Source of the DNA: an uncultured Saprospiraceae bacterium
Lineage (GTDB): Bacteria; Bacteroidota; Bacteroidia; Chitinophagales; Saprospiraceae
Assembly (NCBI GenBank): GCA_937921525.1
Contig: CAKZUM010000661.1
Coordinates: 1 to 5,335 of the forward strand
Length of the DNA stretch: 5,335 nt
Direction: 5' to 3'
The translations under genes and the position numbers were made by a program. Of the stretch, positions 1-5,326 are shown one piece after another. How positions within the stretch are numbered: the stretch's first letter is position 1; each line of letters opens with the position of its first letter. Under the pieces are notes generated by a model. The model was not told where the DNA came from and made no database searches. It saw only the letters and a list, made by a program, of their open reading frames with translations.

Positions 1-117
1 CCGCATCTGCCTCTATTCTTTTCCAGTTTGAGAAACTTAAAAAATAAGTCCGTAGCCCTGCTATGCACTGATTTTTTAAATTCCTCAAACAGAAAAATAA
101 TTAGAGCCAACTTGCGG
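1..117. repeat. Long imperfect palindrome (MITE-like or structured intergenic element)
   Basis: The whole stretch folds on itself. The outer ends are CCGCA (1-5) and TGCGG (113-117), followed by CTCTA (11-15) against TAGAG (102-106). The main stem is 26-45 against 71-90, with 18 of 20 positions paired. An inner stem is 47-55 against 61-69, with one mismatch and one G-T wobble, closing on a five-base loop at 56-60. The two mismatches of the main stem (36/80 and 33/83) are A-C on the plus strand and would become G-U wobbles in a minus-strand RNA. It contains no convincing ORF and no T-tract follows it, so it is a poor intrinsic terminator. It could be a non-autonomous palindromic element or a structured RNA. 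The pairing is seen directly; the role is unknown. Confidence 0.7.
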
Positions 118-162
118 AATTTATTATTTCGTTGTTACTAAGGAATGATGAATTAATAAATT
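118..162. repeat. Imperfect palindrome abutting the first element
   Basis: The nine-base arms at 118-126 and 154-162 are perfectly complementary. After one mismatch, 128-130 pairs with 150-152. The interior toward the centre at 140 continues with a mix of Watson-Crick and G-T pairs, without gaps. The right arm reappears in inverted orientation just before the gene (425-446). The centre contains GTTACTAA (134-141), which also occurs downstream at 5172-5179. It begins exactly where the first palindrome ends, so the two are probably adjacent units of a composite repeat region. Confidence 0.5.
139..160 (+). repeat. Left 22-bp inverted repeat of a MITE-like bracket
   Basis: This 22-base sequence matches the reverse complement of 425-446 at 20 of 22 positions. 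The pair encloses the GC-rich hairpin cluster (201-267) and the 58-bp tandem repeats (276-391), giving a unit of about 308 bp with no coding capacity for a transposase. That layout is typical of a miniature inverted-repeat element, but no target-site duplication is evident immediately outside the repeats. Function as a mobile element is therefore inference. Confidence 0.5.
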
Positions 163-200
163 GCGTTTTTGTGCGCTGTTACTTTTTCTTTCTACAAGGC

Positions 201-267
201 GAAAAACCAGCCCGAATGACTTCGGTCGGGCGGGCGTAGGGATAGCCTAGCTATCACGAGGCTTTTC
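201..267. repeat. GC-rich hairpin cluster
   Basis: Three nested or adjacent inverted repeats lie in a locally GC-rich patch. GCCCGA (210-215) faces TCGGGC (226-231) around a loop containing TTCG. GATAGC (241-246) faces GCTATC (250-255) around a three-base loop. An outer pair, 201-208 against 260-267, matches at 7 of 8 positions. The composition differs sharply from the surrounding AT-rich DNA, which suits an interspersed intergenic repeat of the REP/BIME kind. A terminator role for an upstream gene is possible, but no upstream gene is in view. Confidence 0.5.
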
Positions 268-275
268 AACATGAA

Positions 276-398
276 CAAAAGGGAAAGATTCGGGGAATCT
301 TTATCTTTTGTGAACCGCTTGCGGACGGGATGCCAAAAGGGAAAGATTCGGGGAATCTTTATCTTTTGTGAACCGCTTGCGGACGGGATGCCAAAAGG
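276..398 (+). repeat. Tandem 58-bp repeat, two full copies plus 7 bases, each with a strong hairpin
   Basis: Copy one (276-333) and copy two (334-391) are identical. The first seven bases of a third copy follow at 392-398. Each unit starts with a 35-nt hairpin: CAAAAG pairs with CTTTTG outside, and AAAGATTC pairs with GAATCTTT around a GGG loop (copy one 276-310, copy two 334-368). A small CCGC/GCGG hairpin follows (315-324 and 373-382). Because 58 is not a multiple of three, the open frame crossing the array (271-423) reads the two copies in different frames, which argues against coding. This is most likely an interspersed or variable-number intergenic repeat; an RNA or protein-binding role in the leader of the downstream gene is possible but unproven. 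Confidence 0.85.
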
Positions 399-424
399 AA
401 AAAGAACAAGCAGAAGAATGTAAG

Positions 425-446
425 TTTATTATTTCACCATTCCTTA
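425..446 (-). repeat. Right 22-bp inverted repeat of the MITE-like bracket
   Basis: The reverse complement of this stretch matches 139-160 at 20 of 22 positions. Its first eleven bases also match 120-130 in direct orientation, because the left element is itself palindromic. It ends 27 bases before the ATG at 474, so any promoter or leader of the large gene must lie within or very close to this repeat. Confidence 0.5.
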
Positions 447-473
447 CGGCTTGCCATCAGTAAAAAAACAGTT

Positions 474-3400
474 ATGTCAAAGCACATTTTTAGAAAAGAC
501 TACTTATCTTATAAATACAGAATGAATACTGTTAGGAGTTGTTCTTTTAAATTTCTGCTACTATTTTTTATACTGTGGGTATTGCCTTTTTCTGGGGTAC
601 AGGCTCATGGCTATATCGACTGCGCCACTATCATTGGGGAGAATGAAAGGTATAGCAATAGAGAAGATTGGTACCTCACTGGAGAGTACAACCCAGAGAA
701 TGGAAGCATAAATGCAAGGCTCGGAGGAAACATAGATTTGACGCCACTCACTGCGGATATTGATAGCATGTTTTTTAGTTTGAACGTTACTTCAGTATCT
801 GCCTTTGCGATTCAGCCATCCTGTTTAGATAATGTTGCACAAAGCGATGGATACCTGCAAATCTCTCAAGTTATTGATGCAGACCGCTTCCATTGGTCTA
901 CGGGTAGTACCTTTAATGATAATGGCGGCACTAATACTTATGCGAACGCCACTAGCTTATTGGGTGCAAGTTACCCCTACCAATTTAATACAGGTTTGAG
1001 TAATGCCGATGTTGGCGATTTTACTATTCGGGTATATAATGGCGCAGATGATTCCTTTACTGATGTAGTGGTGAACTTAGCGAATCAAGATTGTTCAGTA
1101 GGTTGTAATTGTACGGATTATTTATTCGTTGATGATGGCGATTTAGATATCGTCCACAAATTTAGTATTGACGATAGCAACGGTTCGTTAACGGAAATAG
1201 GAGCACCAGCATGGACGACACAAGTTAATTCCCCACATGCTGTAGCCAGTGATTTAAATGGTAATGTTTACATCAATGATAATGACTTTGATAATCTGGT
1301 AAAACTCAATTGTAATGGAGATGTTTTAAGTTCAGATTATGTGACTACAGGATGGGACGATTTATTCGGTATGGAATCCGTCAATAATAAAGTTTATACG
1401 GTTCTCGCTAGACCTGCCGAGAACGCCTTTGTAGAACTAGATTTGTGTACTGGAACCATCTCAAATACTTTTGTATTACCTAAAACTGGATTTGGCGATT
1501 ACTGGGGGCTAAGTTATAATGAAAATGATAGTTTACTTTATTATGTAAATAGTGGATTTTCGGATACTCCTTCTGATTTAATTGAAATGAGAAGTATCGA
1601 TTTAAAGCTTACAAATGAACAACTTGTGTTTATTTTTGATTTTGGTGCTCAATTTGGCCCAACAGGTGATGATCCTATTCGGATTCTTGGTATTAACCAA
1701 GATGAATTTAACAATTGGTATATCGTAGCTAATGTGTTAAAAGGAGCTCCAGATCCAAGCATCACTTACATTATCAAGTTAGATGAAAATGGAAACTATA
1801 TTCATCACTTAACTGATGATGTAGTTAACAACATGGGATTCAATTTAACATGGGGGTTGAGTTATAATAAGGGGTACGTATATCTCTCATCTAGAGAATC
1901 TTGTGCATCTGTACTTGCTTCAGGGGGAGAGAACGGAAACATGACCTATCTACCCGATTTGGAAGTCCCAGGTTTATCCGATGATTTTCCAAAGGCCATC
2001 AATATTATATCTGAGTGCTGCCCTACTAACAATCGACAAGTAGTTAACGAAACCCTCTGTATTTCAGAAACGAACAACTCTTTATCTCTTAATGAATTAT
2101 TCCCTTGTGATGGAGCGACTTGTGAAGGCGAGTGGATACCAGCAGATGCAGCCTCTACTGCTATTTATAATGCCTGCAATCAAACTATTAATTCTAATCT
2201 AAGCTTAGGCTGCTACTCTTTCACTAAAAGCTCGGATGGTGTAGGTCGTAATCTACAATGTGGTGCTTTTGAGATAACTTTTAATTTAGAAGTACTACCC
2301 AAGCCAGCAGCAAAAATATTTGCCTTATCTCCTTCTTGTACCAACGGTGTGCCTAATGATGATGGCTATCTACAAATCTCCGAAGTGACTAGTGGCGAAA
2401 GGGTCAATTGGTCCATTGGTAGTACTTATACTGGTGATCCTGACTATGCTAATGCTATAGATCTAAGTGGTGTAAGCTTCCCTTATATTCTTGCCACAGA
2501 CTTAGCCAATCCAAGCAGTTCCCAAGAATATACCATTCGAGTATTTAGTAACGAGGGATGTAACATGGGGAATTGCTTTACCGACTATACCGTGACTTTG
2601 CAGGGGCAAGTGGATTGTTCCGTAGGATGTGTTTGCAACGATTATCTCTATTTAGCAGAACCAGCAGATGGCGCAATGCACAAGTTTTTATTAGACGGTA
2701 CTTTTCCATTACCAGAGATAGGTTCGCCATGGTATGGGGGTAGTGAATTACCCAATCCGCATGGTGTAGCTACAGATATTAATGGCTTTTTGTATGTTGG
2801 TGAAACCAATGATATTAGTGTAGATGATGGAACTAATATTAGAAAATTGTCCTGTGACGGAGAGATATTTTCGGAGACTAATTTTGCTATTGATGATGCA
2901 GGAAATAACTTCCAATCTATTGGTAATACCTTATATGTTACAGGCGGGGGGGCAAATGGAATTAGAGCGTATGACTTATGTACAGGTAATCTAATAGGTA
3001 ATACTGCTTGTAGTCTTCTTGGTTCTTGGGAGTTGAACTACAATAAAGCTACCGATACTTTTATATGGGGTAATCAAGATACAGGAATCTATAGGTTTTC
3101 TTTGCAAGAACTAGAAGATGCTATTGCTACAGGAGGCTGTTTTGGAGCTCCACTTATTCCTCCAACAACTTATACAGATACTTTTTATACGGTTGGTGAT
3201 AATTTCCTCATTCGTACCCCTAATTTTGATGATTTCACTACTGGAGGTATTTGTAATGTATGGGGTATTACATCTGATAATAACGGTAATATATATGCTG
3301 CCCAGTCGTGTGCAAGTGGTGATTATACTAAAATAGTAAAATTCGACAGCGATGGACAGTTTGTGGGCGAAACACCCGTGGCAAATAATACCAATTCACT

Positions 3401-4697
3401 TGGCTACCAAAGTACCCTAGGAATTAGATACCATGCAGGTACAGACTTGATCTATCTTGCAAATTGGCAAGCTACCGCTGATTGTGTTTCTGCTTGGGAT
3501 ACTGACTTAACCAATTATATAGAGGCCGTTCCTCCAAGCGGTGCAACTGGTGGAGGTGCTGGTAAAGCTATCAATATTTTAACAGAATGCTGTCCTACTA
3601 ATAATCGACAAGTAGTCGATGAAACTATATGTACCTCAGGAGCAAATGATCTTATTTTTCTTAACAAATTATTCCCTTGTGATGGAGCGATTTGTGAAGG
3701 CGAGTGGATACCAGCAGATGCGGCTTCTTCGGCTATTTTCGACCCATGTAACCAGACCATTATTGCAAATGCAAATGCAGGCTGTTATTCTTTCACTAAG
3801 AGCTCGGATGGCCTAGGTAATAATCTACAATGTGGTGCCTTTGTGATGACTTTTAATTTAGAAGTTTTAGAAGTAATTGCCTCCGTAGTGTCAGGAGATC
3901 AAACTGTATGTGCAGGAGGAGACCCTGCTGCTTTTACAGTAACTACTCCTGCTAGTGGAGAAAACCTAAGCTATCAATGGCAAAGTAGTACCACGGATTG
4001 CAGTCTTGGTTTCTCTGATATTGCAGGGGCAACAAGTACAATCTACGACCCACCTGTTGGCTTGACTGATACTACTTATTACCGATTAATTGTGCGCTCT
4101 CAAAGTACCAATTGTTCTACAGGAATGTGTGCAGACACGAGTAATTGTATTACGGTTATAGCTATAGGTTGTGATTTTCCTGATTATGAGGATACTTGCA
4201 CAGATGATCCTTGTCATTTTATTAGTTCCGATATTTATATGGGCGTAGGCGCAACCGCAGAAACTGCTGCAACTAGCAATGTCGATGCCAATCAAGATAC
4301 AGACGATGGGGTTGCGATATTCTCAAGTTTGGATATTGTACCGGGCGGGTCCTTTAGATTACCTGTTAGCTTGTATAATAATACAGGAAACGATGCTTAT
4401 TTATATGTATGGGTAGATTGGAATGGAGATGGGGATTTCGTTGAAACAGACGAAACTATTCTTGGTAGCGTTTATGCAACGGGAGATCATCTAATAAATT
4501 TCAATGTGCCAGATAATCTAATAACTACTCAAATCGGATTGCGATTCAGATATACTACCGATACCACAAATGGCAGTAGTGCTTGTGGGACGGATACTTG
4601 TGCCACAGATGGAGAGGTAGAAGATTATACGATTCCTTTCCAATGTATCAATGAAAAATGTTTGCCAGTTGATGTTACGATTAAGCAGGGAGAATAA
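474..4697 (+). CDS. Large secreted multidomain protein: duplicated propeller cassettes, Ig-like domain and C-terminal GEVEDY domain
   Basis: A 1407-residue exported protein, probably displayed on or released from the cell surface; no enzymatic motif is seen, so an adhesin or scaffold role is inference. A signal peptide occupies residues 1-44: basic N-region, hydrophobic core about 27-40, VQA cleavage site. An unassigned piece (45-107) follows. Then come two cassettes, each made of a Cys-containing beta domain (110-211; 615-719), an NHL-like propeller region with repeated NGxxY blades (213-512; 721-1036) and a Cys-rich 94-residue domain (515-608; 1039-1132). An Ig-like domain (about 1133-1233) and a GEVEDY domain (about 1234-1392; DWNGDGDF 1315-1322, GEVEDYTI 1380-1387) complete it. 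Abundant paired cysteines suggest disulfides outside the cytoplasm. ATG 474 follows an A-rich tract, as is common in Bacteroidota, which often lack Shine-Dalgarno sites. Met17 (522) is an alternative start giving a more typical 28-residue signal peptide. Two TAA stops stand in tandem. No canonical type IX sorting domain is visible. No frameshift is seen, and there is no neighbouring gene in view. Confidence 0.95.
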   Translation: MSKHIFRKDYLSYKYRMNTVRSCSFKFLLLFFILWVLPFSGVQAHGYIDCATIIGENERYSNREDWYLTGEYNPENGSINARLGGNIDLTPLTADIDSMFFSLNVTSVSAFAIQPSCLDNVAQSDGYLQISQVIDADRFHWSTGSTFNDNGGTNTYANATSLLGASYPYQFNTGLSNADVGDFTIRVYNGADDSFTDVVVNLANQDCSVGCNCTDYLFVDDGDLDIVHKFSIDDSNGSLTEIGAPAWTTQVNSPHAVASDLNGNVYINDNDFDNLVKLNCNGDVLSSDYVTTGWDDLFGMESVNNKVYTVLARPAENAFVELDLCTGTISNTFVLPKTGFGDYWGLSYNENDSLLYYVNSGFSDTPSDLIEMRSIDLKLTNEQLVFIFDFGAQFGPTGDDPIRILGINQDEFNNWYIVANVLKGAPDPSITYIIKLDENGNYIHHLTDDVVNNMGFNLTWGLSYNKGYVYLSSRESCASVLASGGENGNMTYLPDLEVPGLSDDFPKAINIISECCPTNNRQVVNETLCISETNNSLSLNELFPCDGATCEGEWIPADAASTAIYNACNQTINSNLSLGCYSFTKSSDGVGRNLQCGAFEITFNLEVLPKPAAKIFALSPSCTNGVPNDDGYLQISEVTSGERVNWSIGSTYTGDPDYANAIDLSGVSFPYILATDLANPSSSQEYTIRVFSNEGCNMGNCFTDYTVTLQGQVDCSVGCVCNDYLYLAEPADGAMHKFLLDGTFPLPEIGSPWYGGSELPNPHGVATDINGFLYVGETNDISVDDGTNIRKLSCDGEIFSETNFAIDDAGNNFQSIGNTLYVTGGGANGIRAYDLCTGNLIGNTACSLLGSWELNYNKATDTFIWGNQDTGIYRFSLQELEDAIATGGCFGAPLIPPTTYTDTFYTVGDNFLIRTPNFDDFTTGGICNVWGITSDNNGNIYAAQSCASGDYTKIVKFDSDGQFVGETPVANNTNSLGYQSTLGIRYHAGTDLIYLANWQATADCVSAWDTDLTNYIEAVPPSGATGGGAGKAINILTECCPTNNRQVVDETICTSGANDLIFLNKLFPCDGAICEGEWIPADAASSAIFDPCNQTIIANANAGCYSFTKSSDGLGNNLQCGAFVMTFNLEVLEVIASVVSGDQTVCAGGDPAAFTVTTPASGENLSYQWQSSTTDCSLGFSDIAGATSTIYDPPVGLTDTTYYRLIVRSQSTNCSTGMCADTSNCITVIAIGCDFPDYEDTCTDDPCHFISSDIYMGVGATAETAATSNVDANQDTDDGVAIFSSLDIVPGGSFRLPVSLYNNTGNDAYLYVWVDWNGDGDFVETDETILGSVYATGDHLINFNVPDNLITTQIGLRFRYTTDTTNGSSACGTDTCATDGEVEDYTIPFQCINEKCLPVDVTIKQGE
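801..2297 (+). repeat. Intragenic cassette copy 1 (modules A1-B1-C1)
   Basis: This encodes residues 110-608. Module A1 carries a PSC start, a DGYLQIS motif and a closing DCSVGC. Module B1 opens with CTDYLFV, contains PHAVASDLNGNVY and several WGLSY-type blade motifs, and ends in KAINII. Module C1 runs from CCPTNNRQVV to FNLEVL. The same order of landmarks recurs in copy 2, showing an internal tandem duplication. The B module is assigned as a beta-propeller from its recurring NGN-hydrophobic-Y pattern; the exact blade number is uncertain (about five or six). Confidence 0.85.
2316..3869 (+). repeat. Intragenic cassette copy 2 (modules A2-B2-C2)
   Basis: This encodes residues 615-1132 and repeats the landmarks of copy 1: PSC, DGYLQIS, DCSVGC, CNDYLYL, PHGVATDINGFLY, KAINIL, CCPTNNRQVV, FNLEVL. 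The offset between the copies grows from 505 residues at the first cysteine to 508 at the propeller start and 524 at C, so B2 carries about 16 net inserted residues. A and B are clearly diverged (A roughly half identical, B less). C keeps 70 of 94 residues and 222 of 282 nucleotides. Confidence 0.85.
3870..4172 (+). other. Region encoding a Bacteroidota-type Ig-like domain
   Basis: Residues 1133-1233 contain the recognisable pattern SGDQTVCAGG, then LSYQWQSS, then FSDIAGAT, then LTDTTYYRLIV, ending in a cysteine-bearing strand. This is the classic arrangement of Ig-like modules found between larger domains in secreted Bacteroidota proteins. Such modules normally act as rigid spacers that project other domains away from the cell. 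Only one copy is present here. Confidence 0.8.
4173..4694 (+). other. Region encoding the GEVEDY domain and short C-terminal tail
   Basis: Residues about 1234-1392 form the GEVEDY domain. There is a D-rich lead-in (DANQDTDDGV, 1271-1280), a central YLYVWVDWNGDGDF strand with acidic residues spaced as in calcium-binding loops (D1315, N1317, D1319, D1321), a GLRFRYT strand and the terminal GEVEDYTI. Calcium binding is inference from the spacing. The 15-residue tail (1393-1407) includes CLPVDVTIKQGE. It resembles the LPVE-type linker that often precedes a type IX secretion sorting domain, but here the stop comes at once. Confidence 0.8.
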
Positions 4698-4704
4698 TAA
4701 TTTA

Positions 4705-4809
4705 GAATAGAGAGCAGAGAAGCGAGAACAGAGATATATTTCGTTTAAAAAACTATAAAATTTCGTTATTTTTTAAACGAAACCTGCCTCTACTCCCCGC
4801 TCTTAATTC
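4705..4809. repeat. Palindromic element starting just after the stop codon
   Basis: A purine-rich left half (GA-rich, 4705-4733) faces a pyrimidine-rich right half (4784-4809). The outer arms GAAT (4705-4708) and AGAGC (4711-4715) pair with ATTC (4806-4809) and GCTCT (4799-4803). The core is the perfect 14-bp stem listed separately. It begins seven bases after the first TAA. It contains no coding capacity. It may be a MITE-like insertion, an mRNA 3'-end structure, or both. Confidence 0.6.
4739..4782 (+). terminator. Candidate 3'-end hairpin of the large gene
   Basis: The arms 4739-4752 and 4769-4782 are perfectly complementary over 14 bp around a 16-base loop. The stem is AT-rich and lies 42 bases after the stop codon, a sensible place for transcript termination or 3'-end protection. 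There is no T-tract after the stem, the loop is large and the stem is GC-poor, so it is not a textbook intrinsic terminator. Confidence 0.35.
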
Positions 4810-5109
4810 GTTGTTAATGCCCTAATTATCAAGCGCCTTTTCTGATAGCCTGACAGCTATGGTTACAAACTTCAACCATCGACCCAAACATTTTTCAATG
4901 AATTATATTTTACGATTTTGACTTTTCGTTTGGCCTGCACCTACTCATCTGACAGCGGTAGCCTAAGACAGTACAGGATGGGGCTGTAAATAATAAAAAT
5001 TAACTTACCTGAACAAAAATCACTCGCCTTAGTTTTTCTAACTTAAATAATGAACTTTTAGAAAAGAATTCTAATAAGGAACAATGAAAGAATAAGTTGC
5101 TCATCTACA
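4810..5109. other. Intergenic stretch without a gene
   Basis: No ORF, tRNA or rRNA is recognisable on either strand. The only visible structures are small: ATGGTT/AACCAT at 4859-4864 and 4874-4879, preceded by ATAGC/GCTAT at 4845-4849 and 4856-4860, and an AT-rich hairpin at 5055-5078 with one bulge and a five-base loop. The 10-mer TTCGTTGTTA at 4807-4816 repeats the one at 128-137. Confidence 0.5.
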
Positions 5110-5136
5110 TTTACTAAACTTTTTAGTTTTAGTAAA
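5110..5136. repeat. AT-rich hairpin
   Basis: TTTACTAAA (5110-5118) and TTTAGTAAA (5128-5136) are perfect complements with a nine-base loop. Allowing one bulged T extends it to eleven pairs with a TTTT loop. It is followed by two TGCGG words (5139-5143 and 5151-5155), the same word that ends the palindrome at 1-117. It could be the terminator of a transcript, but no gene ends nearby. Confidence 0.45.
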
Positions 5137-5150
5137 CGTGCGGTTTCAGA

Positions 5151-5179
5151 TGCGGTAGTTATTTTTTTGTCGTTACTAA
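5151..5179 (+). repeat. Direct-repeat motif shared with 113-141
   Basis: TGCGG and GTTACTAA occur with identical spacing here and at 113-141. Gap-free alignment of the 29 bases gives 24 matches. The nine bases ending the TGCGG word here (5147-5155) are also the exact reverse complement of the first nine bases of the window. This suggests that both flanks of the gene derive from one repeat family. Confidence 0.45.
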
Positions 5180-5220
5180 AAATGATTAAAGATTTAGAGC
5201 TTGTCTAAAATTTGTACGAA

Positions 5221-5326
5221 CTGATTATCAATAGCTTAGGGTTTTGAAGAAGCATTAAAATTGTTGCCTAGCGAGCTAGGTGACTATTTTAATGCAAACT
5301 CAAGTTCCTAAGATATTGGTTATCAG
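5221..5326. repeat. Large gap-free palindrome at the window end
   Basis: All arms share one symmetry axis at 5273/5274. CCTAGC (5267-5272) pairs with GCTAGG (5275-5280). Four further pairs include two G-T wobbles, then GCATTAAAAT (5252-5261) pairs with 5286-5295 perfectly. A weaker segment follows (5241-5251 against 5296-5306). CTTAGG (5235-5240) pairs with 5307-5312. The outer 14 bases (5221-5234) pair at 12 positions, counting one wobble, with 5313-5326. Some complementarity continues outward to the window edge, so the right boundary is not seen. No coding capacity is visible. Confidence 0.65.

Noticed and set aside
302..310. Bacteroidota-type promoter -7 element (TATCTTTTG within the 58-bp unit)
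   Set aside because: It has an extra base relative to TAnnTTTG, lies inside a hairpin arm and lacks a convincing -33 partner.
276..398. CRISPR array
   Set aside because: The two units are directly adjacent with no spacers, and there are no cas genes.
271..423. A 50-codon open frame, ATG to TAA, running across the 58-bp tandem repeat
   Set aside because: The two identical DNA copies are read in different frames because 58 is not a multiple of three, so the peptide has no consistent sequence. It looks like a by-product of the repeat.
3118..3336. Plus-strand open frame of 72 codons in another frame of the large gene
   Set aside because: It overlaps a propeller-encoding region that reads cleanly in the main frame; its hydrophobic composition is what an out-of-frame reading of this AT-rich code gives.
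3515..3760. Minus-strand open frame of 81 codons inside the large gene
   Set aside because: It lies wholly opposite well-supported domain-coding sequence in a conserved module and shows no domain or signal of its own.
474..4697. Toxin, polymorphic effector or enzyme reading of the large protein
   Set aside because: No catalytic motif, C-terminal toxin domain or adjacent immunity-like gene is visible; the C-terminus is a GEVEDY domain.
4929..5000. Possible tRNA or structured RNA in the locally GC-richer stretch
   Set aside because: No acceptor stem, T-loop or anticodon arrangement can be formed; only short imperfect pairings are seen.
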